The notes below the pieces were generated by a model. It made no database searches, had not been told where the DNA came from, and was given only the letters and a program-made list of their open reading frames with translations. Below, piece after piece: positions 53,801 to 60,340 of a stretch of 64,000 bases of DNA (position 1 is its first letter; every line of letters begins with the position of its first letter). Made by a program: the position numbers and the translations under genes. The DNA is from Rhea pennata (lineage: Eukaryota > Chordata > Aves > Rheiformes > Rheidae), in NCBI RefSeq assembly GCF_028389875.1, contig NC_084677.1, positions 10,644,017-10,708,016 on the forward strand. The letters run 5' to 3'.

Positions 53801-56800
53801 GATGGCCAAATTCTCCTAGGATTATGAGATCTAGGAGTTTATCTCTATGGAAAGTGCAGAAATTGGCACAGTATGTTGCTTTGCATTTGGAGTATAGCAG
53901 ATATTTATGAGCCCAGCTGTGTCTCCAGTAACACAGAACAGGCTTTGATAAGCTAGGAGATGCTTTTTGGTTTTATGTTCCTAAAATCAGGATGACATAG
54001 TAGGCAGCCAAGCAGTATGCGCTTAAGCAAGATTGTTTTCCGTGTGTTGGGAGAAGGTTGTTTTATGATTTCCAAATATGGTCTTCTACAAATAGCTGGA
54101 AATAGCTGGTGTTCTCAGTAGCAAGTTGATGTGTAGCTTTAGTCAGACCTAAGCTTGAATTCTCTCTGCAGTTGATTCCAATGATACCCTGTATGGTGGA
54201 GACTCCAAGTTCCTGGCTGAAATTAATAAACTCTGTGAAACAGTGATAGCACAGATCCTGGATCATCTCAAAACCCTTGGAAAAGAAGAGGTATGTCCTT
54301 ATTCAACTTGATTCAATGCAGAAGTAAAATGACTTCAGAGTTAAATAAACCTTCTTCTTGACGAGGCTTTGGCCTTTTAGAAAGCTCTGGGAACTTTACA
54401 AGAGGGAATTAGGTAGTTTTACTTGATTAAAAAATTGAGTTGATCATAGAGTTTGGCCTGTGGTAGAAAGGATCTAGTGATGTGAAAGAGATCATTGAGC
54501 ATTTATAAAGTATTTTTGAGGTATGGGCTCAAGTTAAGTGCTAAGGTGCATGCTGTACTTGACCAGCTTGTGCATGGACAGTACTAGAGGCAGCTCTGGT
54601 GCATGGTATTGTGTCGATTCTGAAGGTCTATCAGAGGATGCATTTTTGTTGCAAAGCAGAACCGTGACTGCAGAACAGTATAGTAAGGTTAGAGTTAGCT
54701 TTCAATTAACTTGCCAACTAACTAGCTTGAGTACTAGTGCAGTCTGGCTATGGAAGCATAAAGCTCAGTGTGGGATAACTTTTTTCTTTTGATTTCTGTC
54801 TATAATGACATGCTCCATGGTGCTGTTGCTGGACTACAATTACTGACTTAAGCTAGAGAATTTGCGATAGTACCACAGTCTCTCCTTTAATTGCAATATA
54901 GTTATATCTGAAACCTGCTGCATGTCTTCAGTTGTTGTTCCTTCTGACTGTCGCTTTTCTTTCTCCATAAATAATCACTTATTTTTTCCTTTGTGCCAGT
55001 ATCTTATTTTCTTGCCAGCTAAATTAGACCCTAAAATGCCCACTTATGTCATGGGCAAACTGAGAATTCACTAGATAGTCTGTTACAGAGTAAAATACAA
55101 TGGAAATCTTTAATTTGTAAAAGTTTTAAATCCTAGACACTAGGATGAATTCAGGAGAGAGGTGCAGAGAGAGGGAAAAGATATTCTGGCTTTATCCTGG
55201 TTTTAGTGCAAGGTGATATTAGGTAAGGAAGAATCTTGGCAGTTTATTGGTGTTCTCGATCGGAATTCAGAGGATCTGAAAAATCAAATATATCTTAATG
55301 TATTGTATGTGAGAGGCAAGTGACTAACGTTTTCCATATTGCTGAAATCGTGAGAACTTGCTGTTCTGATAATGTATCTGTTTGAGATTCAGGCCCTCAG
55401 CAATTTTCTAATTACCCCTAGTAAAATACTGCATATTGGTAGAAATCTTTTGGCTCGTAGACTGGGATGGAGTGTAGACTGGGGAGGCTGAGGGCATGAT
55501 AATTTGATTAAAAAAAGAAAATGGAACTTCTTTGATAGGCTGAGCAGGAGCCTATAATGTTTACCTCTACAGAATGTATTAAGTGATGCTCATTTGGGGA
55601 CCACTATGCAAAATTTAGCTTTTCCCCTGCTTTTGCTATCCTCCTTAAGCTAAAGAGAAGGGTGAGGAATTAATTTCAAACTAGATAGTTCAGGTAATAC
55701 TAGCAGACAGATGCTATAACAGTGCCTAGACTGTCATTTTTAGTACTTGAGGAAGCTTTTGCAGCCCATGCTGAGCTCTAGGCTGCAACAGTGGACTTGG
55801 AGCAAGTATCAGAGCCAGTTATTTTAAAGCTATACATGGGAGTGCCTGTGGGCTAGAGGCATCCTCAGAGGAAGTGACATGTCTAAATGCACAAATGCTT
55901 TTCTAACATAAATCTTGAGTATCCTTGTGTCATGGGGTCTGGCAAAATTCACTGAAAGAATGCAGGAATGGATATTTGGATTGCTAGCCAGAATTTCATG
56001 AAGTGTAAAGTACGTGGTCCACTGTATGCAAGAGTCCATTTTTTCTCTGTTATGCTGTATGAAATTAGGATGTTTTTCTGCGCTTTGGAGGGGATAGGAC
56101 ACAAGGGATGTAATACATAATCCTAGAACACGTGACCTTGTAGTTTGTATTTTATTTCATTGTCATCAGAAGGTTATGGAAAACATGCTGCCAAGAAAGC
56201 AGACAGTTCTTTCTGATGTGGGAATTGTTAGTCCCATGATGTATGTGGTTGCCAAATAGTTGTCTGTTCATTTCTATTTGCTGCCTGTAAATAAGTCATG
56301 TGAGTTGGAGTGCCACCTACAATGCAGCCTCAGTTATGTCAGCAGGCTTGGCAGCCCACAGGCATGGGTTTCTCGCTTGGGTTTGAGGTTAGTGCCATGT
56401 TGCACCAATGTTCCTGTTCATCAACATGTAAAGTCCCGTCCAGCTCCTTTTGCTGATTTTTAGACGTAGTGAGATTTACTGCATACCCGAGCTTCTCACT
56501 CTTCACTTTGCACTATGTAACAGATGGTTGCCCAGAGAGGTTGTGGAGTCTCCTTCCTTGGAGATGCTCAAAAGCCATCTGGACACGATCCTGTGCAATG
56601 TGCCCTAGGTGACCCTGCTTGAGCACGGAGGTTGGACTAGATGATTTCCAGAAGTCCCTTCCAAACTCTGTGATTCTGCGATTAGATCCCCAAATCCTGT
56701 CTATGACTGTTACTAACTCAGTGTACTGAGGAAGGTTTATGTGCATCACAGTCTTCCAGTTCTCTCTAATGTGTTTCTAGATTCTTTTTGAAGCATGGCC

Positions 56801-59548
56801 CTTTTTGAAGTACATATGTTTCAAATCATTTGAAATACTATCTGTGTTTTTAAAAATTGATTATATATTTGCATAAATATTGGCTGGAAAACCCTGCTAG
56901 TGATAGTCAGACTCCTAAGTACTGCTGTTTTTGCATTCTGCCCTGTAATGCAACTGTCTCACTTCTAACAGGGAAACCTTCAAGCAACTTCTGGGAACCT
57001 CTTTGAAGTTTGTATTCAGTGGAAGATAAATAGGCATTAGATGATTGGGGGGGGGGGGAAAGAGCAACAACAAAAAAAAAAACACAAGTAGTGCCTCATT
57101 TTGCTAATCCAGGCTGCATGGTGATGGGGCAGGGGAAAGGCTATGTGCCTCATGAATAATGTGACAAAGCACAGGCCCTTATACTCTGTATTTTTTCCCC
57201 CTAAGGATATTAATCCTACAGGAAAAATGCTGTAGTATTTAAGCATTGACAACTACTCCTTCCATTGTATGTCTTTTGAGAATAATTTCTGGGATATACT
57301 ATATCCTCTATTCTTCCTTGCCACTTCTTTAATAGCTTTGCCGTCTTTCATATTTATTTGGGCAACTGATAGTTTGGCTTGTGCCATTTCTTTGATTAAT
57401 AGCAGTTGACCTCTCTTCTACTGGCAATGAGAAGTGGAACTAATTTACTTCCTGTCCCTTAGGGAAAGGGCATAGGCTGTGTGGCTGCATTTGTATCATG
57501 TCAGGAGAGCACAGTGCTCACTGCACTCTTGTTACCCTACATTCTTCTTACTCTCCCTGTAACTCTGTACCTGAATGCTGTATAATGGCTACAGCAAACA
57601 TATATTGAACTTAAAGGGCTGAAGTGAAGTGTTAAATTCATTAATCAGGGTGGTGAGTTGACAGCTTAGTTCTAACTACTCTGCTGCTGCTGTTTCAAGA
57701 TAAGATGGAGCTCTGCTTTCAGCAGTGGTCTTTCTTGAGCAAAAAACAAAGTACAACTGCAGCTAGGCATTGTAAACAAATAGTGTGTCTTGGATACATC
57801 TAATAATAATTTTTGCCCATTTCTATAAAATAAGCTTAAAAAGGCTAGAAGGACAAGAGATGCTACTTTTGTAGATCTCCAATAGTATCTTGATTGCTTC
57901 TGGTTTCCACTCGCATCAAATCTGGGTGGTAGCATCCCTTAAGTTTAGTGCAGGACTGTCTGAGTCCCAGAACAACTCGGTAGAGGTTAAAGAGGATGGT
58001 GCTCTGCAGTTTGCCACAAAGGAGAGGGTCCTCCCAGGGTATCTCCTTGGCAATTTTATGCAAATGTGCAACAAGTATGTTGGTGTTACTCAGGTCTCAG
58101 TAAAGGAATAGCAGCAAAAATCTGTCATCAGAAATAATTAATTTGTATGACTGCTGGACTTGTGTTCATCCAGACTAATGATCGTGGTATCTAGAAATCT
58201 AAAGCCATACTGATGTGAGGTAAGTGCAAGGTTGGTTGGTGAGTGAGTGATTTCTATGCAACAGTAAGGAGTTATGAGGGTGTTTTATTGTTTTTTATAA
58301 GCTACTTAGTAGTATGTCATGCCAAAGTGATATGAGATACAGAAGTCAGGGATTATTTTGATTTGCAGCAAATTAGGTTAGTTCAAAAGTGAACTCATGA
58401 ATCTCGTGCTCATGTCTTTGTAACTATAACTATTGATAGATGTGTATTATAGAAGGACTGTCTGCCCCTTTCATTTTCCTGAGCTCTTTGATTTTTGGAT
58501 TATGCCAGGTATTTTAGGATGGCTGCATGATAATATGAGGGTTTTTTTTGTTTTTTCATTTATAGACTCTGAAGCGACAGAGCCAGCTAGCGCTCTATTT
58601 CTTTAACACTATTTTGGCTCATGGAGATCTACGAAACAACAAACTAAACCAGCTTTCAGTCAATCTCTGGAATCTTGCTCAGAAACATGGCTTTGCTGAC
58701 ACCAAGACCATGGTAAGGAAAACAGATAATGCACAGAAATCTTAGTTAAGATCTCTCCCACTGCTCCTCCATTTGGGAAAACATAAAATTACTTGCTTGA
58801 TTTAGAATAGCATTTTTATGAAAGAGGAGAGAAAACTTAACTGGCAATTTTGCTTTGAAGTCTGTTCAGAATAAATAGCTGGTGGCCTTTGCATGCAGAG
58901 CACTTAATAAAATGAAATGGAAGTTCACCTGGTCTGCAAGTAGTTCTTGTCCAAAAAAAAAAAAAAAAGAGAGAGAGAGAGAGAGAACAAACCCCACCCT
59001 CTATAGTCTGAGATCAAAAGCATTTTTAAAATGCTTCTTGGTAAATAGGCAACCTCCCTTATTTGGACTGGTTTAGCATCTTTCTAGCGCTTTTAAATAT
59101 ATTTCACAAATTAATTTAAGGAACCTGAAGATGGTGGGTCCTAGACCTTTTTTCAGTACAGGAAACATAAGCTTTAAGAGAAATACAGCATTTTTATTTA
59201 GTGGAGGATCTGCATGGTCTCGTCTTGAAAAGTAGTTTTTTTTTTGTTTGTTTGTTTGTTTGTTTTAAGCCTTGCTTAAGGGAGATAGCCAGCTCTGGAA
59301 TCAGAAATGCAAGATTACATATCCAGTGGAATTTAGGGAAATCAAGAGTGTTTACTGCAACACCTTGACACGTGGCATAAATGACAGAATGTGAAATGAG
59401 AAAAGACAAAGACTAAAAAATCTCAAACTGTCTTCCTTTTCATACCCAGGTAAAAACACTAGAATACATCAAGAGGCGAAGCAAACAACCTGAAATGAGT
59501 CACTTCACAGACTTGGCCCTTCGACTTCCACTGCAGTCCAGGACCTGA
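2124..59548 (+). CDS. VPS35L: VPS35L, Retriever subunit (whole gene, 31 coding exons)
   Basis: VPS35L is the large alpha-solenoid (VPS35-superfamily) scaffold of Retriever. With VPS26C and VPS29, and with the CCC complex, it returns SNX17-bound cargo such as integrins from endosomes to the cell surface. Joining the 31 exons listed below gives 2892 nt, 963 residues plus stop, with every junction in frame and almost every intron bounded by clear GT and AG signals. The product is recognisably VPS35L throughout: MAAFPW start, [15 protein letters not shown], a serine-rich run (residues about 53-64), [120 protein letters not shown], and a [11 protein letters not shown] end. The N-terminal 40 residues correspond to the extended belt/linker of published Retriever structures; Pro-Leu pairs are present at residues 26-27 and 34-35, in the region reported to contact VPS29. 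The rest is helical repeat. No frameshift or internal stop was found. The gene lies tail-to-tail with KNOP1 downstream. Confidence 0.97.
5253..5352 (+). CDS. VPS35L: VPS35L exon 2
   Basis: Residues 6-39. A pyrimidine-rich acceptor precedes it; donor ACA|GTAAGT. It completes Trp6 and encodes the N-terminal belt, with Pro-Leu pairs at 26-27 and 34-35 inside [15 protein letters not shown]. Residues 14-20 are the least human-like part of the protein. Nothing recognised in the 903-bp intron that follows. Confidence 0.95.
6256..6423 (+). CDS. VPS35L: VPS35L exon 3
   Basis: Residues 40-95, phase 0 at both ends, after a TTTCTTTCAG acceptor. It carries a Ser/Thr tract ([12 protein letters not shown]) written in mixed TCT/TCC/AGT/ACA codons, then [14 protein letters not shown], as in human VPS35L. 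The region is probably disordered. The donor is ATG|GTAATA. Confidence 0.95.
6800..6922 (+). CDS. VPS35L: VPS35L exon 4
   Basis: Residues 96-136, phase 0. Encodes [22 protein letters not shown] and ends in TTTEKLSI. The basic/acidic linker is conserved with human. Donor ATT|GTAAGT. The 339-bp intron that follows holds nothing recognised. Confidence 0.95.
7262..7286 (+). CDS. VPS35L: VPS35L exon 5 (25-nt microexon)
   Basis: Only 25 nt: NLYMGSEK plus one base of Gly145. A good acceptor (TTTCTTCACAG) and donor (AAAG|GTAAAT) flank it. The frame continues exactly into exon 6. The 965-bp intron 5 contains a diverged CR1 tail at 7815-8006. Confidence 0.93.
7815..8006 (+). repeat. Diverged CR1 LINE 3' fragment
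   Basis: The order of motifs follows the CR1 3' region: a GGAACGGGCTGTCTAGAGAGG block (cf. CR1 'ggaacaggctgcccagagagg'), a GAAATCTCTATCCTTGG block, then an end of CCAATGATTCTATCCTGTGATTCT matching the CR1 terminal ATTCTATG repeat. It is highly diverged and 5'-truncated, so an old insertion in intron 5. Confidence 0.8.
8252..8328 (+). CDS. VPS35L: VPS35L exon 6
   Basis: Residues 145-170 ([26 protein letters not shown]). Acceptor CCTTTGTAG; donor GAG|GTGAGC. The [17 protein letters not shown] helix is nearly identical to human. The 1995-bp intron that follows is AT-rich with nothing recognised. Confidence 0.95.
10324..10452 (+). CDS. VPS35L: VPS35L exon 7
   Basis: Residues 171-213, phase 0. 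Starts [20 protein letters not shown] and ends [10 protein letters not shown], the start of the helical solenoid. Donor CAG|GTCAGT. Intron 7 (4784 bp) holds a microsatellite and a CR1 element, listed separately. Confidence 0.95.
12371..12410 (+). repeat. (TG)n(TA)n(TG)n microsatellite
   Basis: A T-run followed by alternating TG and TA dinucleotides. It directly abuts the 5' edge of the CR1 copy that follows. Confidence 0.9.
12413..12981 (+). mobile_element. CR1 LINE, 5'-truncated copy
   Basis: This is a 3'-end copy of the avian CR1 non-LTR retrotransposon. In one frame 12421-12640 still reads as the C-terminal part of the CR1 reverse-transcriptase ORF ([20 protein letters not shown], then [18 protein letters not shown]). 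A 10-G run at 12637-12646 breaks the frame, which resumes with [11 protein letters not shown]. The 3' UTR follows (GCCCAGAGAGGTTGTGGAG; GTTGGACTAGATGATCTCCAG), ending in the CR1-specific ATTCTATGATT. It is dead: 5'-truncated with a broken frame. It is better preserved than the copies at 7815 and 45150. Confidence 0.95.
15237..15321 (+). CDS. VPS35L: VPS35L exon 8
   Basis: Residues 214-242 ([12 protein letters not shown], then [17 protein letters not shown]), split at Gly242. Acceptor TTTTTTCCTTCTAG; donor TTTG|GTAAGT. Nearly identical to human. The 1017-bp intron that follows holds a short tandem duplication at 15923-15961. Confidence 0.96.
16339..16398 (+). CDS. VPS35L: VPS35L exon 9
   Basis: Residues 242-262 ([19 protein letters not shown]), split codons at both ends. 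Acceptor ATAAACAG; donor CCAG|GTAACT. Intron 9 (2519 bp) is mostly AT-rich, with a somewhat GC-richer unrecognised block at about 17740-18420. Confidence 0.95.
18918..19014 (+). CDS. VPS35L: VPS35L exon 10 (U12-type donor)
   Basis: Residues 262-294 ([20 protein letters not shown], then [11 protein letters not shown] plus TT of Phe294). The acceptor is a long T-tract ending TCTTCAG. The donor is TT|GTATCCTTG, a poor major-spliceosome site but an excellent U12-type site. Confidence 0.96.
19015..19411 (+). other. VPS35L: U12-type (minor spliceosome) intron 10
   Basis: The intron begins GTATCCTTG, matching the U12 5' splice-site consensus RTATCCTTT at 8 of 9 bases. The 3' end carries TCCCTTAAC at 19388-19396, matching the U12 branch-site consensus TTCCTTAAC at 8 of 9 bases. 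The branch adenosine lies about 16 nt from the AG, inside the narrow spacing that U12 introns need. The subtype is GT-AG; length 397 nt; phase 2. Confidence 0.88.
19412..19459 (+). CDS. VPS35L: VPS35L exon 11
   Basis: Residues 294-310 ([15 protein letters not shown], with Phe294 and Met310 split). The acceptor is that of the U12-type intron. Donor AAAAT|GTAAGA. The 1013-bp intron that follows holds nothing recognised. Confidence 0.95.
20473..20566 (+). CDS. VPS35L: VPS35L exon 12
   Basis: Residues 310-341 ([20 protein letters not shown], then [11 protein letters not shown]). The first base completes Met310. Donor AGG|GTAGGC. The 2206-bp intron 12 that follows holds nothing recognised. Confidence 0.96.
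22773..22850 (+). CDS. VPS35L: VPS35L exon 13
   Basis: Residues 342-367 ([16 protein letters not shown], then [10 protein letters not shown]), phase 0. Acceptor TTTTAATACAG; donor CAA|GTAAGC. Intron 13 is 376 bp, unremarkable. Confidence 0.96.
23227..23349 (+). CDS. VPS35L: VPS35L exon 14
   Basis: Residues 368-408 ([18 protein letters not shown], then [20 protein letters not shown]). Phase 0; donor GAG|GTAAGT. Slightly more diverged from human than its neighbours. The intron that follows (1713 bp) opens with a G-run/C-run hairpin at 23445-23504. Confidence 0.95.
23445..23504 (+). repeat. (GT)n-G10 ... C16 inverted homopolymer pair
   Basis: A GT repeat runs into 10 G (23457-23466), then a 22-base T/G-rich spacer, then 16 C (23489-23504). 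The G- and C-runs are complementary and could form a hairpin in the pre-mRNA; each could also form quadruplex or i-motif structures in DNA. It starts 95 bases after the exon 14 donor. Confidence 0.9.
25063..25109 (+). CDS. VPS35L: VPS35L exon 15
   Basis: Residues 409-424 ([15 protein letters not shown] plus AA of Asn424). Acceptor GTCTTTCAG; donor CAA|GTAAGT. The 1683-bp intron that follows is AT-rich with nothing recognised. Confidence 0.95.
26793..26904 (+). CDS. VPS35L: VPS35L exon 16
   Basis: Residues 424-461 ([20 protein letters not shown], then [17 protein letters not shown]). Practically identical to human. Donor AAG|GTAACT. The next intron is only 160 bp, the shortest in the gene. 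Confidence 0.97.
27065..27181 (+). CDS. VPS35L: VPS35L exon 17
   Basis: Residues 462-500 ([20 protein letters not shown], then [19 protein letters not shown]), phase 0. Acceptor TTTCAG; donor CAG|GTGAGT. Among the most conserved segments of the protein. Confidence 0.97.
27525..27578 (+). CDS. VPS35L: VPS35L exon 18
   Basis: Residues 501-518 ([18 protein letters not shown]), 54 nt, phase 0. Acceptor GTATTTCTAG; donor ACA|GTATGT. Confidence 0.96.
27991..28071 (+). CDS. VPS35L: VPS35L exon 19
   Basis: Residues 519-545 ([20 protein letters not shown], then FEDAYPQ), phase 0. Acceptor GCTACACAG; donor CAG|GTAAAA. The next intron contains the candidate cryptic exon at 28219-28351. Confidence 0.96.
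28219..28351 (+). other. Candidate alternative (poison) exon in intron 19
   Basis: It is bounded by a good acceptor (CTTTTTCCCTAG) and a near-perfect donor (AAAC|GTGAGT). It is open in the frame handed over by exon 19 for its whole 133 nt, reading [19 protein letters not shown] and ending YVRLCK. The human VPS35L I know has no such segment: exon 19 joins exon 20 directly. Its length is not a multiple of 3, so splicing to exon 20 would shift the frame and reach a stop within about 13 codons. It could be a regulated poison exon, an exon of unknown origin, or a chance open stretch. I do not recognise the peptide. Confidence 0.3.
28919..28981 (+). CDS. VPS35L: VPS35L exon 20
   Basis: Residues 546-566 ([20 protein letters not shown] plus V). 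Acceptor TTTTTAG, with a second AG six bases later (CTGCAG). Donor GTG|GTAAGT. Continues the frame of exon 19 exactly as in human. Confidence 0.95.
30035..30120 (+). CDS. VPS35L: VPS35L exon 21
   Basis: Residues 567-595 ([20 protein letters not shown], then KSIMEAFI plus AA of Lys595). Acceptor TACTTTCAG; donor TAA|GTAAGT. Intron 21 (2241 bp) carries an A16-G12 run at 30792-30819. Confidence 0.96.
30792..30819 (+). repeat. A16-G12 homopurine run
   Basis: Sixteen A followed directly by twelve G in intron 21. A pure homopurine strand of this kind is prone to triplex formation and to sequencing error. Confidence 0.9.
32362..32442 (+). CDS. VPS35L: VPS35L exon 22
   Basis: Residues 595-622 ([20 protein letters not shown], then TMHDSV plus AA of Asn622). 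Acceptor TTTTGTAG; donor GAA|GTAAGA. Intron 22 (2204 bp) holds only a weakly SINE-like patch around 33490-33720. Confidence 0.96.
34647..34710 (+). CDS. VPS35L: VPS35L exon 23
   Basis: Residues 622-643 ([20 protein letters not shown] plus M). Acceptor TCTGTTATAG; donor ATG|GTGAGT. The 1953-bp intron that follows holds nothing recognised. Confidence 0.96.
36664..36762 (+). CDS. VPS35L: VPS35L exon 24
   Basis: Residues 644-676 ([20 protein letters not shown], then [13 protein letters not shown]), phase 0. Nearly identical to human. Donor CAT|GTAAGC. The intron that follows carries a (GTTT)n tract. Confidence 0.97.
37224..37290 (+). repeat. T-rich (GTTT)n tract
   Basis: Repeated GTTT units mixed with T-runs, broken by one GGGG. 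A simple repeat in intron 24; a similar (GTTT)n tract lies in intron 30. Confidence 0.9.
37673..37750 (+). CDS. VPS35L: VPS35L exon 25
   Basis: Residues 677-702 ([20 protein letters not shown], then TAAFVR), phase 0. Acceptor TTTTTATGCATAG; donor AGG|GTAGGT. The 1129-bp intron that follows includes an unrecognised CpG-containing block at about 38200-38640. Confidence 0.97.
38880..38994 (+). CDS. VPS35L: VPS35L exon 26
   Basis: Residues 703-741 ([20 protein letters not shown], then [18 protein letters not shown]), split at Ala741. Acceptor TTACTTTAG; donor CAAG|GTAAGG. The longest intron of the gene follows. Confidence 0.97.
44831..44860 (+). repeat. (TA)15 microsatellite
   Basis: Thirty bases of perfect TA alternation, likely polymorphic. 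Confidence 0.95.
45150..46400 (-). mobile_element. Ancient CR1/L3-like LINE relic
   Basis: Read on the minus strand, 46400 to 45770 follows the reverse-transcriptase region of CR1/L3 LINEs. The clearest trace is DLGVIMDS at 45838-45815. A decayed finger/palm region lies around 46240 and the post-ADD segment around 45900-46020. The 45500-45150 part corresponds to the LINE 3' region: on the plus strand GAGTTCCACAG and AGTCCATCTAGCCCAGTGTC, both familiar from the complement of L3/CR1 ends. About 250 bases between the two parts are not recognisable. Many stops and indels; long dead and older than the copy at 12413. Confidence 0.8.
47521..47582 (+). repeat. GATA / TG / TATG compound microsatellite
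   Basis: Short GATA units, then (TG)n, then TATG-like units. Confidence 0.85.
50262..50401 (+). CDS. VPS35L: VPS35L exon 27
   Basis: Residues 741-787 ([18 protein letters not shown], then [20 protein letters not shown]). The first two bases complete Ala741. Acceptor TTTTGTAG; donor CCG|GTAAGT. Intron 27 (1793 bp) holds nothing recognised. Confidence 0.97.
52195..52360 (+). CDS. VPS35L: VPS35L exon 28
   Basis: Residues 788-843 ([20 protein letters not shown], then [20 protein letters not shown] and ETYIYHVDK). Acceptor TTTTCTATAG. The donor needed for frame, AAAG|GTGATA, is weak; a stronger GTAAAG lies seven bases on (52368). The 1811-bp intron that follows carries a C14-A8 run at 52896-52917. 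Confidence 0.95.
52896..52917 (+). repeat. C14-A8 homopolymer run
   Basis: Fourteen C followed by eight A in intron 28. Confidence 0.9.
54172..54290 (+). CDS. VPS35L: VPS35L exon 29
   Basis: Residues 843-882 ([20 protein letters not shown], then [19 protein letters not shown]). Acceptor TCTCTCTGCAG; donor GAG|GTATGT. Intron 29 (4275 bp) carries a CR1 tail at 56522-56684 and a G12 run at 57047-57058. Confidence 0.97.
56522..56684 (+). mobile_element. CR1 LINE 3' fragment
   Basis: GTTGCCCAGAGAGGTTGTGG and GGTTGGACTAGATGATTTCC are the CR1 3' UTR blocks. The end, TGATTCTGCGATT, is a decayed CR1 tail. Only the last 160 bases of an element are present. Confidence 0.93.
57047..57058 (+). repeat. 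G12 run
   Basis: Twelve consecutive G in intron 29, followed by an A-rich CAACAA stretch. Confidence 0.9.
58566..58712 (+). CDS. VPS35L: VPS35L exon 30
   Basis: Residues 883-931 ([20 protein letters not shown], then [20 protein letters not shown]), phase 0. Acceptor TTTATAG; donor ATG|GTAAGG. The 737-bp intron that follows carries A16-(GA)9 and (GTTT)n repeats. Confidence 0.97.
58953..58986 (+). repeat. A16-(GA)9 homopurine repeat
   Basis: Sixteen A followed by nine GA units; an all-purine strand. Confidence 0.95.
59236..59267 (+). repeat. (GTTT)n repeat
   Basis: T-run followed by about five GTTT units in intron 30. Confidence 0.9.
59450..59548 (+). CDS. VPS35L: VPS35L exon 31 (last coding exon)
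   Basis: Residues 932-963 and stop ([20 protein letters not shown], then [15 protein letters not shown]). Acceptor TTTTCATACCCAG. Human ends [11 protein letters not shown], so the C-terminus, which lies toward the VPS29 end of the solenoid, is conserved. Confidence 0.97.
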   Translation, partial: VKTLEYIKRRSKQPEMSHFTDLALRLPLQSRT

Positions 59549-60195
59549 TGAATGCTTCTTTTCCAAGGAGGTATCTGTCCAGAGGGCATGTAGCCAAGGC
59601 CATATATCACTCATTCTTCTAGCATTTGACTAGATAGAGCTCAGTGTATTTTAATTTTATTTACAGCATGACAGATTTACTTGGACAAAGGTAAAACTCT
59701 TCTTAGAGTGCAGTAACTTGACCTGAATTTCTGTTTCCAGTTCTGCCATTACATTCTTAATTTAAATGCTAATTTAGATTCAGTAAAAGGTATTTTGAAC
59801 TTCTGTGGTAGCAAAAGCTTTTCCAAACCTAATCTGATGTTCATTTTAGCAACAAAGGAAGAATATAATCAGCACAGATCAGTCCACTGCCTCCAGACAT
59901 CATCTCACTTGTGGAATAGTCTGTCCTGTGTAAAAATCAGTATCTCAATGTAATAATCCTAAAAAATCATCCTTATACTTGGGATGCTGCCAACATCTGT
60001 ATGGTCAGTTCCAGTAAAAGAGAAAAATGGCTGAGATATTGCTGTTAAAAATTTCTGCAATATATTTGCACAGACATGTTTATGCTTTCACTTTAGTTCA
60101 GTGGTATTTTGTAAAATGGAATCCTGAAATGCTATTTCAGAGGAAAACAAACATATTCAAAGTACTTCATATTCTCAAAGTGCACTGTATCTCTG

Positions 60196-60201
60196 AATAA
60201 A
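60196..60201 (+). terminator. VPS35L: VPS35L proximal poly(A) signal
   Basis: AATAAA followed 20-50 bases later by a TGTTTGTTCTGGGGG GT-rich element, which makes it the better of the two signals. Confidence 0.75.
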
Positions 60202-60302
60202 ACAGTTAATTTGCAGTTCCTCTGTTTGTTCTGGGGGAGTCTCTTTGTGTATACTCACTTTTCACTTAATCATTCTGGAATTTAATTACTACTGTACTAC
60301 GT

Positions 60303-60308
60303 AATAAA
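60303..60308 (+). terminator. VPS35L: VPS35L distal poly(A) signal
   Basis: AATAAA 107 bases after the first, followed by a TTTTTGGCCTGTG stretch. Confidence 0.55.
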
Positions 60309-60340
60309 TTTCACTCATTTTTGGCCTGTGATAAAGAACC

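Larger units (their letters stand above)
59549..60340 (+). other. VPS35L: VPS35L 3' UTR
   Basis: Non-coding sequence between the TGA and the last of two closely spaced AATAAA signals. No intron signals are apparent. The two signals would give 3' UTRs of roughly 670 and 780 bases. Confidence 0.75.
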